Shown: positions 7,978 through 17,028 of the stretch, one piece after another
Layout: each line of letters starts with the position of its first letter
Numbering within the stretch: position 1 is the stretch's first letter
Assembly (NCBI RefSeq): GCF_003148905.1
Contig: NZ_QGHC01000006.1
Span: 226,286 to 290,285 of the forward strand
DNA: 64,000 nt
Reading direction: 5' to 3'
DNA from: Fulvimonas soli
Lineage (GTDB): Bacteria; Pseudomonadota; Gammaproteobacteria; Xanthomonadales; Rhodanobacteraceae
Translations under genes and position numbers: made by a program
The notes under the pieces: model-generated
Told to the model about the DNA's origin: nothing
The model's database searches: none
The model's input: only the letters and a program-made list of their open reading frames with translations

Positions 7978-8967
7978 ATGCGCCCGATCCTGCTCGTTCC
8001 GGCCATGCTCCTGTGCCTGGGCGCCGCGCAAGCCGCGACACCGGCCCCCGCGCCCGCAGCGCCGACCCGGCTCGACCACATCCTGCTCTGGGGCCGCGGG
8101 ATCGACCAGGCCACCGCGGTCATGGCGGTCAAGCTGGGCTTCCAGGTGCGGCCCGGACGCGATCCCGGCGGAGTGGCCAACCGCTACGTCCGGTTCGCCG
8201 ACAGCAGCTTCATCGAGCTGCTCGGCATCACCAGGCCCGATCCCGTGTTCGATCCGGGCATGAAGGAAGACCGGCAGGCGCTGAAGGGCGGGCCGGGCTC
8301 GCGCACCTTCGGCTTCCGCACCTCGTCGCTGGATGCGATCCACCGCTCGCTGCAGGCGCTGCACTACGCGGTCACGCCCTTCTTCTCCGGTCCCGACGGC
8401 GCGAAGCCGGGTTGGCGCCTGTTCGCGTTCGACCGCGCGCCGCTGTCGAGCAACACCTTCTTCATCGACTACGCCGCCGGCTACGCGCCCGACCAGTTCG
8501 ACCCCATCAATGCCGACGACTACCGCGTGACGCGCGAGCATCCCAACGGCGCGCGCGAGCTCTCCTCGATATGGCTGGTGTCGGCCGACGCCGATGCCGA
8601 CCGCCGGCAGCTCGAAAGGATGGGCTTCGGCCACGCAGTGCCGGTCGGGCTGCCCGAGGTGGGCGCGAAGGGCTTCTGCGTGCCGGTCGGCCCGACCGCG
8701 CTGCTCGCGCTGCAACCCGACGGCGCCGGCCTCGCCGGACGGACCTTGGCCAGCGGTGGCCCGCGCATCCTCGGCGTGAGCTTCGGCGTGGCCGACCTCG
8801 GCCGCGCACAGCGCTGGGTCGAGCGCGGCTACGAACGCGAGCTGGCGACCTACCGCGGCCTCTCCGGCGAATCCTTCCTCGCCCCGACGCAGGACGACCT
8901 CGGCCTGTCCATCGAATTCCACGCGATGCAGCCGACCGGTTCGCCGTGTGCCGGCGCGAGTCTTTAG
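7978..8967 (+). CDS. Exported VOC / glyoxalase-like domain protein
   Basis: A 329-residue protein with a signal peptide (about residues 1-20, ending AAQA). A glyoxalase-like double betaalphabetabetabeta fold starts at TRLDHILLWGRGI and is followed by WLVSADADADRRQLERMGFG and a final FGVADLGRAQRWVERG, resembling the Glyoxalase_3 type. Ligand and reaction are unknown. The ATG at 7978 follows GAGG with proper spacing. It lies 262 bases downstream of the GlxA-type regulator in the same direction, behind a candidate promoter with a dyad, so it is probably a regulated single-gene unit. Confidence 0.75.
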   Translation: MRPILLVPAMLLCLGAAQAATPAPAPAAPTRLDHILLWGRGIDQATAVMAVKLGFQVRPGRDPGGVANRYVRFADSSFIELLGITRPDPVFDPGMKEDRQALKGGPGSRTFGFRTSSLDAIHRSLQALHYAVTPFFSGPDGAKPGWRLFAFDRAPLSSNTFFIDYAAGYAPDQFDPINADDYRVTREHPNGARELSSIWLVSADADADRRQLERMGFGHAVPVGLPEVGAKGFCVPVGPTALLALQPDGAGLAGRTLASGGPRILGVSFGVADLGRAQRWVERGYERELATYRGLSGESFLAPTQDDLGLSIEFHAMQPTGSPCAGASL

Positions 8968-9239
8968 GCCGGGCGTCAAGACATGTGCATCCTCTCGCCC
9001 TGCGTGCAGAAATGAAGCGCTTCTTGCGAGATGACCAGATGTCCCGCGGCGGACGGTGAATCGGCGCGCGAGCGCCGCGCCTTCGTCGCAGGCGCGGCGG
9101 CGGGCAGGACGGGCTGCTCACGGCCAACCCGTCCAGGGCCAGCCGGCTTTGGCGGCTGCCCACTCCCGGCCTGGCCGGAGATCGAAACCTGCACGGATCA
9201 ATCAGGAATGCGCCCTATTCTCATAGACAACGAAGCGGC
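8968..9239. other. Gap without recognisable gene
   Basis: About 270 bases between the VOC gene and the M61 remnant. No reading frame here resembles a known family, and no strong promoter, hairpin with T-run or repeat is visible. It may include eroded upstream parts of the M61 gene. Confidence 0.5.
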
Positions 9240-9899
9240 GGCCATGCGATGCTGCTGCATCCGCAGTGGATTCCCGGCGACCACTCGCCGAGCGGCCCGG
9301 TGGCGCTGCCGGAAGGCAGGTAGTTCGGTACCGCGCTGGAAACGACTTCGCAGTCCGGCGGCACTACCACGTTCAAGCCGGTGACGTTCAACACGCTGGT
9401 CGACTCGCCAGTCCACGCAGGCCAGTGTTTCAAGCGCGTTGATCTGACGCCGGTCGGCGAGGCGCCGGTGCACCCGGACATCGTGGCCGACGAGCCGAAA
9501 TACCTGGCGATGACCCCGGAGCAGGTGGCAGTGCATCGCGCGCTGGCCATGCAGGCGCTCAGGCTGTTCGGCGCGCACCACTACGACCACTACGACTTCC
9601 TGTTCTCGCTGTCCGACCAGCCGGGCGGCACCGGGTTGGAGCACCACCAGTCCAGCGAGAATGGCCCGGGCACCGACTACTTCACCGCTTGGGCGGACGG
9701 CGCGCCGGACCGCGACCTGCTGGCGCACGAGTACACCCATTCGTGGAACGGCAAGTTCCGCCGTCCGGCCGACCTGCGGACGCCCGACTTCAACGTGCCG
9801 ATGGGCGATTCGCTGCTGCGGGCAGGCGCGCCTGTCGGCTTGCCGCATATGGCCCGTTGGAAGTCCGGCCAGGGCAACCCGTCGGGGCCGCACGGCTAG
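9240..9899 (+). pseudogene. Remnant of an M61 glycyl aminopeptidase
   Basis: One frame reads LLHPQWIPGDHSPSGPVA, the M61 N-terminal signature, to a TAG at 9324. It then resumes with about 190 residues including HRALAMQALRLFGAHHYDHY, FLFSLSDQPGGTGLEHHQSS and the metal-binding HEYTHSWNGKFRRPADL. Intact M61 enzymes are about 600 residues. Here the first beta-domain, large internal pieces and everything after the FNVPMGDSLL motif are missing, and the last 25 residues are unrelated. The zinc motif HEYTH is still present, but the protein cannot be complete. The remnant runs into the end of the convergent serine-hydrolase gene. Confidence 0.82.
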
Positions 9900-11320
9900 C
9901 GACGCGCCGGGGTCGCTCTGCGGGCGCCGACATGCAGGCTGCCCGACGCATCGAACGCGATTGCCTCGCCCGTTTCCGGCGCGACGAACGTCGACGCGGA
10001 CGTGGGCACCAGCGGTGTGCGGCCGACGTCGGGGAGATCGAGGTACCAGCGGCTGCCGTCGCGGACGAGGGCGACGTTGCGTCTGCCGCGCGGATCCGGA
10101 TCGTCGAAGACATAGCGGCCGAGGCGTTTCTCCATGGCGGCTTCGTCCAGCGCGGCGCGAACCGCGACCCGCGGCGCGTAGTCCGGCCAGCCGTAGGCGG
10201 CCGCCACGGCCTTCGTGAACTCGCCGCCCAGGTAGGGGCCATTGTCGCCGTCCGTCATCACGACGACGCCGTTGCCGCTCTGCAGGTACATCACGTAGCT
10301 GCTCTTGAAGCCCAGGTTGCCGCCGGAATGCATGAAGCGGCGATGTTCGCCGTCGCCGCTGACGAAAACGCCCATGCCGTACTTGCCGGGCCCGGGGGCG
10401 AGCATTGCCCGCGCGGCCGGGCGGGGCATGAACGACGGCAGCCCTTCCGCGGCGGCGCGCACGGCGACAAGCCAGCGCGCGAGGTCTTCCGCCGTCGTCC
10501 AGAGACCGGCGGCGGCCAGTTCGGGATAGGTGTTGGCACCGCCCGGAACCGGCCTGCCGTCGCTGGCATGCCCGGTCGCGTGCGGCAGCCCCGGGGGCAG
10601 CGGCTGCGCGAAGGTGCTGGCATGCATGCCCGCCGGGTCCAGCACCTCCCGCCGCATGAGCTCCGCGAACGGCATGTGCGCGCAATGCGCCAGCGCGATC
10701 TGCGCAAGCGTGTAGCCGCCGCCCGAGTACGCATACGCCGTGCCGGGCGTGGCCGCAATGACCACCGCGGGCGTGTTCGCCGGCGGCTGGCCGAGCACGA
10801 CCTGCTCCGGCGTGGGCACGGCATGCCCCGGCGGATAGCCGGGAAAACCGTCCACCGTGGCGCCCGCGGTGTGGTGGAGCAGCGCGCGCAAGGTGACCGG
10901 ATGCGCCGCATCCTGCTTGCCTGCCGGCAGCCGCAGCGGCAGCAGGCACGCATCCACGGGCGCATCGAGGTCCACGGCGCCACGGTCGGCAAGGATCGCG
11001 GCCAGGCTTCCGGTGACGCCCTTGCTCAGCGATGCGGCCTGGAAGCGCTCGTCGCCCGCGGGCAGCCGCACCGTTCCATCGATGCCATAGCGTGCCGACC
11101 ATGCGATCCGGCCATGTTCGATCACGGCCACCGTCATCGTCGGCACCCGGTACCGCTGCATTCGTTCGTACACGTTCCAGCGGACCGCCGGTTCGCCCGC
11201 GACCTCGACGCGCGGCCGCAGACCGTTCTCCACGGCCTAGCGGCGCGCATCGCCGGGGCCGGGCCGCGTGCACCCGGCGGCGGCGAAGAGGGCGAGCAGG
11301 CATGCGAGCGAAGCACGCAT
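9896..11320 (-). pseudogene. Class C beta-lactamase-like serine hydrolase lipoprotein with in-frame TAG
   Basis: A lipoprotein signal starts at 11320 (MRASLACLLALFAAAGC, lipobox ending at Cys17). After 27 codons an amber codon (11237-11239) interrupts the same frame that goes on as a full class C beta-lactamase-like hydrolase: nucleophile SLSK, YSGGGY as the YxN equivalent, MHSGGNLG as the KTG-region equivalent, then a C-terminal domain of about 90 residues. The amber codon is at a mature-protein linker where CAG would fit. Either the gene is inactive or translation restarts at a GTG at 11233, giving a 445-residue protein without its export signal. The class includes esterases, D-aminopeptidases and lactamases; substrate is open. 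Confidence 0.75.
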
Positions 11321-11625
11321 GACATGGGGCTTGCCCGGGACATGTCCGGCCGCCGTCATCAGCAAAGCCTCCCGTCGCACGAGGCGAAGACGTCGTGGCA
11401 CGGATGCGCGTGATGCCGCAAAGGTTTAATCCCGCAGGGTGCCTGCCAGAGCCCGGGATCGGCATGACGGCGAGGCGGAAGCGGGCGGCATTGCCGGAAG
11501 CCGCGACGGCAGGGCGCCCGCTGGCCGCGTCGCGGTCCCCTGCCGTCGTCGCGGGGCGATCGGTCGGCCGGCCGGCGTCCGGATGCGGGCTTGAGCACCA
11601 CGGTACCCCGTGGGACGATCGCGTG

Positions 11626-12075
11626 GTGACCGGCCGTTCCGCCACAGCCCAGCATCTTCGTGACCTCGCGCGGCTGCGCCGCGTGCGCGACCGCATCGAC
11701 CGCGAGTACGCAAGGCCGCTGAACGTCGAGGCGCTCGCGCGCGGCGCGCACATGTCGGCCGGGCACCTCAGCCGGCAGTTCAGGCTCGCCTTCGGCGAGT
11801 CGCCGTACAGCTACCTGATGACGCGGCGCATCGAGCGCGCGATGGCGCTGCTGCGCCGCGGCGACCTCAGCGTCACCGAGGTCTGCTTCGCGGTGGGCTG
11901 CGCGTCGCTGGGTACCTTCAGCACGCGCTTCGCCGAGCTGGTCGGCGTCCCGCCCGGCGTCTACCGCCGCGAGGCGGCGGGCACGACGGCGGGGATGCCG
12001 TCCTGCGTGGCGCGGCAGGTGACGCGGCCGGTCAGGAATCGAGAAGCGCGGGCCGGCGAACCGGGCCTAGCATGA
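11626..12075 (+). CDS. AraC-family transcriptional regulator (HTH domain only)
   Basis: A 149-residue regulator consisting almost only of an AraC-type DNA-binding domain: LRRVRDRIDREYARPLNVEA, the first HTH LARGAHMSAGHLSRQFRLAF and the second VTEVCFAVGCASLGTFSTRF, ending in GVPPGVYRR. The GTG at 11626 is chosen because similarity to the family begins right after it; the same frame is open for 230 more bases upstream but that part looks non-coding. Its TGA overlaps the ATG of the VOC gene, so the pair is co-translated. Pairs of this kind usually have the regulator control its own operon. Confidence 0.8.
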   Translation: MTGRSATAQHLRDLARLRRVRDRIDREYARPLNVEALARGAHMSAGHLSRQFRLAFGESPYSYLMTRRIERAMALLRRGDLSVTEVCFAVGCASLGTFSTRFAELVGVPPGVYRREAAGTTAGMPSCVARQVTRPVRNREARAGEPGLA

Positions 12076-12515
12076 GCGCTCCTTCGCCACCGGGCAGCAT
12101 CACCATGGACATCAGCATTCACGCGAGCTTCCTCCCGCACACCGACCCGGACGCCTCGCTGGCCTTCTACCGCGACGTGCTCGGCTTCGAGGTGCGCAAC
12201 GACGTCGGCTACCAGGGCCTGCGCTGGATCACGGTCGGCCCGCCGGGCCAGCCCGACACCTCCATCGTGCTGTACCCGCCGTCCGCCAGTCCCGGCGCCA
12301 CCGACGAGGAGAAGCGCACCATCGCCGCGATGATGGCCAAGGGCACCTACGCGATCCTGCTGCTGGCGACGCCGGACCTCGACGCGGCCTTCGAGCGCAT
12401 CCAGGCCAGCGGCGCCGAGGTCGTCGAGGAGCCGACCATGCAGCCCTACGGCGTGCGCGACTGCGCCGTGCGCGATCCCGCGGGCAACCTGCTGCGCGTG
12501 CAGGAGCGGCGCTGA
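12072..12515 (+). CDS. VOC family protein (glyoxalase/bleomycin-resistance fold)
   Basis: A 147-residue single-chain VOC protein with DASLAFYRDVLGFEVRNDVG in the first module and TPDLDAAFERIQASGAEVVE plus RDCAVRDPAGNLLRV in the second. The closing DPxGN motif is typical of metal-binding dioxygenase or glyoxalase-like members. ATGA overlap with the AraC gene sets the start at 12072; an internal ATG at 12105 is the alternative, and neither has a strong Shine-Dalgarno. Substrate unknown; likely a detoxification or resistance role under the adjacent regulator. Confidence 0.8.
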   Translation: MSAPSPPGSITMDISIHASFLPHTDPDASLAFYRDVLGFEVRNDVGYQGLRWITVGPPGQPDTSIVLYPPSASPGATDEEKRTIAAMMAKGTYAILLLATPDLDAAFERIQASGAEVVEEPTMQPYGVRDCAVRDPAGNLLRVQERR

Positions 12516-12567
12516 GCGCACACGCGCGGCCCAGCCTGGTCTGCGGACATTCGCGGAGGACCGAGAC

Positions 12568-13062
12568 ATGGCAGGAAAAAGCAGGGCGGGGACCGGCTCC
12601 AAGCCTTCCGCCCGCCGCGCGACGGGCAGGGCGTCCCCGGGCTTCACGGACGAGGAACGGCTCGCCATGCGCGAGCGCGCGCGGGAGCTCAAGGCCGAGT
12701 CGCGCGGCCGGCGCGCCGCCGGAAGCGACGGCGAGGGCGACGTGCTCGCCGCGATCGCCGGGATGCCCGAGCCGGACCGCTCCATGGCGGCCCGCATCCA
12801 CGCCATCGTCAAGACGTGCGCGCCGGAGCTCGCGCCGAAGACCTGGTACGGGATGCCTGCCTACGCGAAAGGGGACAAGGTCGTCTGCTTCTACCAGGGG
12901 ACGTACAAGTTCAAGACGCGGTACGCGACGCTCGGCTTCAGCGACAAGGCGCAGCTCGACGACGGGGCGATGTGGCCCACGGCCTTCGCCCTGCGCGAGC
13001 TGGGCGCCGCGGAAGAAGCGCGGATCGCCGAGCTGGTGCGGCGCGCCGCGGGAAGCCGGTAG
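12568..13062 (+). CDS. DUF1801 (YdhG-like) domain protein
   Basis: A 164-residue protein with a basic N-terminal tail and Glu/Arg-rich helix (EERLAMRERARELKAE), then a DUF1801 domain at about 60-160: IHAIVKTCAPELAPKTWYGM, PAYAKGDKVVCFYQG and a hydrophobic GFSDKAQLDDGAMWPTAF strand. The family includes YdhG/Fra-type proteins proposed to be iron chaperones; the activity here is not known. GGAGGA stands 8 bases before the ATG. The 25-base leader closely resembles the one before the DUF1905 gene at 5849. It may be co-transcribed with the AraC/VOC pair, 52 bases upstream. Confidence 0.75.
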   Translation: MAGKSRAGTGSKPSARRATGRASPGFTDEERLAMRERARELKAESRGRRAAGSDGEGDVLAAIAGMPEPDRSMAARIHAIVKTCAPELAPKTWYGMPAYAKGDKVVCFYQGTYKFKTRYATLGFSDKAQLDDGAMWPTAFALRELGAAEEARIAELVRRAAGSR

Positions 13063-13095
13063 GGCCGGTCTCCCGGACGCGGCACCGCGCCGCGG

Positions 13096-14397
13096 TCATC
13101 CATCCCGCCGGCCGCGCCGTGCCAGCAGCGGATGCGTCTCCGGCATGCGCAGGAACGCGGGCAGCACGGCCAGCGCGACCGCGGCGATCATGGCGCCGGG
13201 CACGGCGGTCCAGCCGGTCAGCCGGACCAGCAGCTCGGCGAGGAAGGGCGTGAGGCCGCCGAAGATGGCCGTGGCGACGGTCACGCCCAGCGCCAGGCCG
13301 CTGAGCCGGCCTTCGCCGGGGAACTGCTCGGCGGTGGCCGGGGCGCCCACCGCGCTGACGCCACCGGCGAGGCAGGCCAGCACGATCGCGCCGGTGGCGA
13401 TCTTCAGCTCGCCGCCGGCGGCCATCAGGCCGAACATCGCCAGCGGCAGCGGCAGGCTGGCGACGGCCAGCCCAATCAGCACCGGCCTGCGCCCGATCCG
13501 GTCGGACAGCGCCCCGGCCAGCGGCGTGACCAGGATGACCGCCACCGCGGCCAGCGTCGACAGCCCCAGCGAGCGGCCCTCGGCGAGGAGGCCCGACGAG
13601 GTGAGGAACGCCGGCAGGTAGGTGATGCCGACGTAGTAGGTGATCGAGCCCAGCGCCGAGACGGCGAAAGTGCGCAGCAGCGCGGGCCGGTGATGGGCGA
13701 GCGCGTGCCGCAGCGGCGAGTCGGGCACGCTGCGCCGCCGCACCTGCCGCAGGAAGTCCGGCGACTCGTCCATGGAGGAGCGCGCGAACCACACGCCGCC
13801 GGCCAGCACCGCGCCGGCGAGGAACGGCAGGCGCCAGCCCCAGGCGTCGAGGCGCGCCGCGTCCATCGCGCCGACCGTCAGCGCGGACAGCGCCACGGCC
13901 AGCAGCGCGCCGACCTCGCTGGCGGCCGAGGCCAGCGAGGTGACGAGGCCGCGCCGGTCCTTGCGCGCGCCCTCCAGCAGATAGGCGACCACGCCGGTGT
14001 ATTCGCCGCCGACCGAGAACGCCATGAAGCAGCGCAGCAGCAGCAACAGCGCGCCGGCCGCCGGCCCGATCGCGGCATGGCCGGGCAGCAGCGCGGTGGC
14101 GAGCATCGCCAGCGTCATCAGCATCATCGACAGCAGCAGCGTGCGCCGCCGCCCGATGCGGTCGCCGAGGTGGCCGAACACCATCGCGCCGAGCGGCCGC
14201 ATGCCGTAGGAGACGGCGAACCCGGCGAGCGTGACCAGCAGCGAGTTCCCGCCGCCGCCGAAGAACACGCGCGAAAGCACCGTGGCGAAGTACAGGTAGA
14301 GGGTGAAGTCGTACCACTCCACCACCGTCGACAGTGCCGCGATCACCTTGGAGCCGTGCGAGACCTCGGCGGCGCTGTGCTTTTCGGTCCGGGTCAT
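13096..14397 (-). CDS. MFS transporter, metabolite:H+ symporter (MHS) type
   Basis: A 433-residue inner-membrane protein with about 12 hydrophobic segments. The MHS N-terminal motif VVEWYDFTLYLYFATVL comes first, the loop 2-3 motif GHLGDRIGRRRTLL follows, SVGGEYTGV lies in TM4 and the second-half motif ALSDRIGRRPVLIG lies at about 285-300. MHS members import organic acids, betaines or shikimate-like compounds with protons; the substrate cannot be assigned. The ATG at 14397 gives the normal MHS N-terminus. It is convergent with the DUF1801 gene. Confidence 0.87.
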   Translation of the reverse strand: MTRTEKHSAAEVSHGSKVIAALSTVVEWYDFTLYLYFATVLSRVFFGGGGNSLLVTLAGFAVSYGMRPLGAMVFGHLGDRIGRRRTLLLSMMLMTLAMLATALLPGHAAIGPAAGALLLLLRCFMAFSVGGEYTGVVAYLLEGARKDRRGLVTSLASAASEVGALLAVALSALTVGAMDAARLDAWGWRLPFLAGAVLAGGVWFARSSMDESPDFLRQVRRRSVPDSPLRHALAHHRPALLRTFAVSALGSITYYVGITYLPAFLTSSGLLAEGRSLGLSTLAAVAVILVTPLAGALSDRIGRRPVLIGLAVASLPLPLAMFGLMAAGGELKIATGAIVLACLAGGVSAVGAPATAEQFPGEGRLSGLALGVTVATAIFGGLTPFLAELLVRLTGWTAVPGAMIAAVALAVLPAFLRMPETHPLLARRGRRDG

Positions 14398-14619
14398 CCG
14401 TGGGCGTCGGAAGCGGGCGGTGTCCCGATGGTAGCCGCTTCGCGTCCACGCCAAAGTATGGAGTGGTCCGCGGCAAGGCGGGGAGCCGGCCAAGGCGTCA
14501 CCGCAATCGCGGATGACTTGCCGGCGTTGCATGGCGTTCAACGATGGCTGGCCGCCGTCGCTTGCACGGGTACGCCGGCACGGTCGCATCGAATGCCGAT
14601 GCGGTTCGGGATCTCCCGG
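14398..14619. other. Upstream region of MHS gene, no gene seen
   Basis: The first part of a 629-base stretch without a gene. It should hold the promoter of the minus-strand MHS gene, but I see no clear -35/-10 pair. The rest of the stretch is occupied by a MITE-like repeat. Confidence 0.4.
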
Positions 14620-15015
14620 AACCTGTTCACGATCTTCCCCCGCCCCTCCCGGGAGCCGTCCGCGCGTGGGCCAGGGAAGCGCGAAGGCACGCGGAGAAGC
14701 GCCATGGACGGCGCCGGCCTTGAGGAGCGAGGAAGGGATGCCGGTCCGCGACGGCGTGGCATGGCGGGAGCGGGCGAGGGTCCGGGCATAGCGGCCGGAG
14801 GCCGCTCCCACAGGGAACCTCGCAAGCCTTGTGGGAGCGACCTCCGGCCGCGATCAACCTGACGCGAAATCGCCAACGGCCCCGATGCCAGGCCCATCCC
14901 CGATACCGGGAGGTCGAGCGCGGCTCTGCCTGGCCGGAGCAGCACGCGAGGCGATGGAAGCAAGGCGAACGCCGCCCCCGCACCCGCCCGCGCTGGTTGC
15001 AGGCGGCTTGCCCTG
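14620..15015. repeat. MITE-like composite repeat, copy A
   Basis: Starts with AACCTGTTCACGATCT at 14620-14635, the same terminus found at 54651 and, inverted, at 60983. The centre (14791-14852) is a long hairpin, GCGGCCGGAGGCCGCTCCCA against GGGAGCGACCTCCGGCCGCG. Sequence from 14640 to 14790 matches, in inverse orientation and with scattered differences, 60830-60980. The far side (about 14930-15015) resembles 62545-62650 on the opposite strand. No coding capacity. The far end lacks the CTGTTCA terminus, so this copy seems incomplete. Confidence 0.7.
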
Positions 15016-15026
15016 CCACGCCGCCC

Positions 15027-15497
15027 TCACTGCACGACGCGCATTCCCTCCGGCATCTTCGAGAGCATCCGCATCGCGTTCAGGGTCGCCACCAGCTCGC
15101 GGTAGCTGCGCGCCAGTTGCTCGTAGAGCGCGGCATAGGCCTGGCGGGTGGCGCCGGCGACGCCGTGGTAGGCGCTGCGGCCGATGTCGATGAAGTAGTC
15201 CACGGTCACCCGGCGCCGCTCGGCCAGGCCGGGGAACAGGCCCGCCACGAGCAGGCAGCGGTCGCCCACGTCGCGCAGGGCGTCGGCGCGCGCGCTGCCC
15301 ACCCGCGATAGCGCCTCCATCCAGTCCACGCCGTGCACGTGCGACAGCAGCGCGGCGTAGTTCTGGTAGCGCAGCAGCACGAACACCAGGTGGCTCTCCT
15401 GCGCCTCGTCCAGCGGGTGCCCCGCCCGTTCCGCCGCTTCCAGCACCAGCGCCTGCCAGACCTCCGCCGGCGTGCCTCTCCTGAACGCTTCGAACAT
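15027..15497 (-). CDS. Conserved hypothetical, 156 residues, helical
   Basis: I do not recognise a named family. The protein is predicted all-helical and cytoplasmic (no signal peptide or membrane segment): AEVWQALVLEAAERAGHPLD, ESHLVFVLLRYQNYAALLSH, then VTVDYFIDIGRSAYHGVAGA and a C-terminal YEQLARSYRELVATLNAMRM helix. Codon use matches its neighbours and GGGAGG precedes the ATG at good spacing, so it is a real gene. It stands alone between a repeat element and the alpha-galactosidase gene on the same strand. Confidence 0.65.
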   Translation of the reverse strand: MFEAFRRGTPAEVWQALVLEAAERAGHPLDEAQESHLVFVLLRYQNYAALLSHVHGVDWMEALSRVGSARADALRDVGDRCLLVAGLFPGLAERRRVTVDYFIDIGRSAYHGVAGATRQAYAALYEQLARSYRELVATLNAMRMLSKMPEGMRVVQ

Positions 15498-15657
15498 GTC
15501 GCTTCGCCTCCCGGTTTGTCGACGCTTCGAGGCTACTTCGTTCCTGCGGGAGATGCCCGGCAGCCGGGAGGGGCGACTGCTGATACGCGGAAGGCAGGGA
15601 TGCGATGGCGGCCCGGGTCCGGCGGTGGCGAGTGCGCGCCGTTCCGCTGGCCGCGGC

Positions 15658-16875
15658 TCATTGCCCTCCGGCGCGGCGTGCGCCCGGCCACACGCGGAAC
15701 ATGGCCACGGCATGGGTGGGCACGCTGGCCGCGATGCGGCCGTCGCTGGCGGCGTCGGCGTGCTTCCACAGGTCGCGCACGGTGTAGCCGTCGGTCGCCT
15801 TCATGCCGACCTCCTGCGCGGTGGTGGCGATCTCCACCGGCCCGCGGCCGCGGTTGAGCAGGACCACGGCCACCGAGCCGTCGGACATGGGCTTGGCCCA
15901 GACCTCGGTGGCGCCGTCGTCGCGCACCTTGTAGCCCTGGCGGCCGCCCCAGTCCTGGTCCACGGCGATCACGTCGCGGTTGGTGAGGATGCCGCGCACC
16001 TCGTCGGGCATGTGGCGCAGGTCGTTGCCGGCGATCAGCGGCGCGTTGAGCAGGGCCCACAGGCTGAAGTGCGCGCGGTTCTCGTCGTCGGTGAGGTAGC
16101 CGTTGCCCACCTCCAGCATGTCCGGGTCGTTCCAGGCGCCGGGATGCGAGGTGCCCGACAGCCCGGCCTGCTGGTCGAGGATGTCCAGGATGCCCTGCGG
16201 GTAGCGGTTGTCCGGCTGGTCGGTGGACCAGCGCGGGGTGATGTCCTGGGTGGTGCGCCACAGGTTGCCGATGGCCGGCGCCCAGCGCCAGGGCGCCTCG
16301 TTGCCCCACTCGCAGATGCTGTAGACGATGGAGCGGCCGGAGTAGGCCAGGGCGTCGCGCATGGCGGTGTAGCGCTGCACGTAGGTCCGGCCCTGGTGGT
16401 CGCCGCAGTTGTCGTACTTGAGGTAGTCCACGCCCCAGCGCGCGAACTGCTCGGCGTCCTGCCGCTCGTGGCCGAGGCTGCCGGGGTAGTCGGCGCAGGT
16501 GGTGGTGCCGGCCGATTCGTAGAGGCCCAGCTTCAGCCCCTTGCCGTGCACGTAGTCGGCCACGGCCTGGATGCCCTGCGGGAACTTGGCCGGATCGGGC
16601 ACCAGCTCGCCGTGCGGGCCGCGCTGCCTGAGCAGCCAGCAGTCGTCGATGTTGACGTAGGTGTAGCCGGCGTCCTTCATGCCGGAGGCGACCATGGCGT
16701 CGGCGGTGGCCTCCACCAGCGCGGCGCTGACCTCGCAGTGGAAGCTGTTCCAGCTGTTCCAGCCCATCGGCGGCGTGCGCGCCAGGCCGTTGTCCAGGGC
16801 GTTGGCCGCGATGGCGGCGAGCGCGGCGGCCGACGCGGCCAGCGTTGCCAGGAAGACCTTGTGCCATGCGTTCAT
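15658..16875 (-). CDS. GH27 alpha-galactosidase, exported
   Basis: A 405-residue enzyme that releases alpha-galactose from oligo- and polysaccharides, with a signal peptide of about 25 residues. GH27 signatures are clear: ARTPPMGWNSWNSFHC after the signal, DDCW at 77-80, nucleophile Asp155 in YLKYDNC, and WNDPDMLEVGNG with the acid/base Asp at about 250. A C-terminal beta-domain starts near 320 (WAKPMSDGSVAVVLLNRG). GGAGG is 5 bases before the ATG at 16875; a slightly longer frame upstream lacks this. Length is normal for the family. With the GH3, GH13 and GH18 enzymes in this window it fits a plant- or fungus-polymer degrading lifestyle. Confidence 0.93.
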   Translation of the reverse strand: MNAWHKVFLATLAASAAALAAIAANALDNGLARTPPMGWNSWNSFHCEVSAALVEATADAMVASGMKDAGYTYVNIDDCWLLRQRGPHGELVPDPAKFPQGIQAVADYVHGKGLKLGLYESAGTTTCADYPGSLGHERQDAEQFARWGVDYLKYDNCGDHQGRTYVQRYTAMRDALAYSGRSIVYSICEWGNEAPWRWAPAIGNLWRTTQDITPRWSTDQPDNRYPQGILDILDQQAGLSGTSHPGAWNDPDMLEVGNGYLTDDENRAHFSLWALLNAPLIAGNDLRHMPDEVRGILTNRDVIAVDQDWGGRQGYKVRDDGATEVWAKPMSDGSVAVVLLNRGRGPVEIATTAQEVGMKATDGYTVRDLWKHADAASDGRIAASVPTHAVAMFRVWPGARRAGGQ

Positions 16876-17028
16876 CGGTTCCTCCACGCGGCCCGCGGGA
16901 ACGCGCGGGCAGGATGCGGCCGTCCGCCGCGCCGGCGCCGGCCATTCGGCCTGACCGGGGCGTCGCGCGCCGCGCCCGGGCGGCGTGGCGCCGGAAGGAC
17001 CCGCCCGGGGCGACGCGCGGCAGAGTCG

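Noticed and set aside
6358-8979. An 873-codon open frame on the minus strand
   Set aside because: It is antisense to two well-supported genes, has Arg/Ala/Gly-heavy composition typical of GC-rich shadow frames and matches no family.
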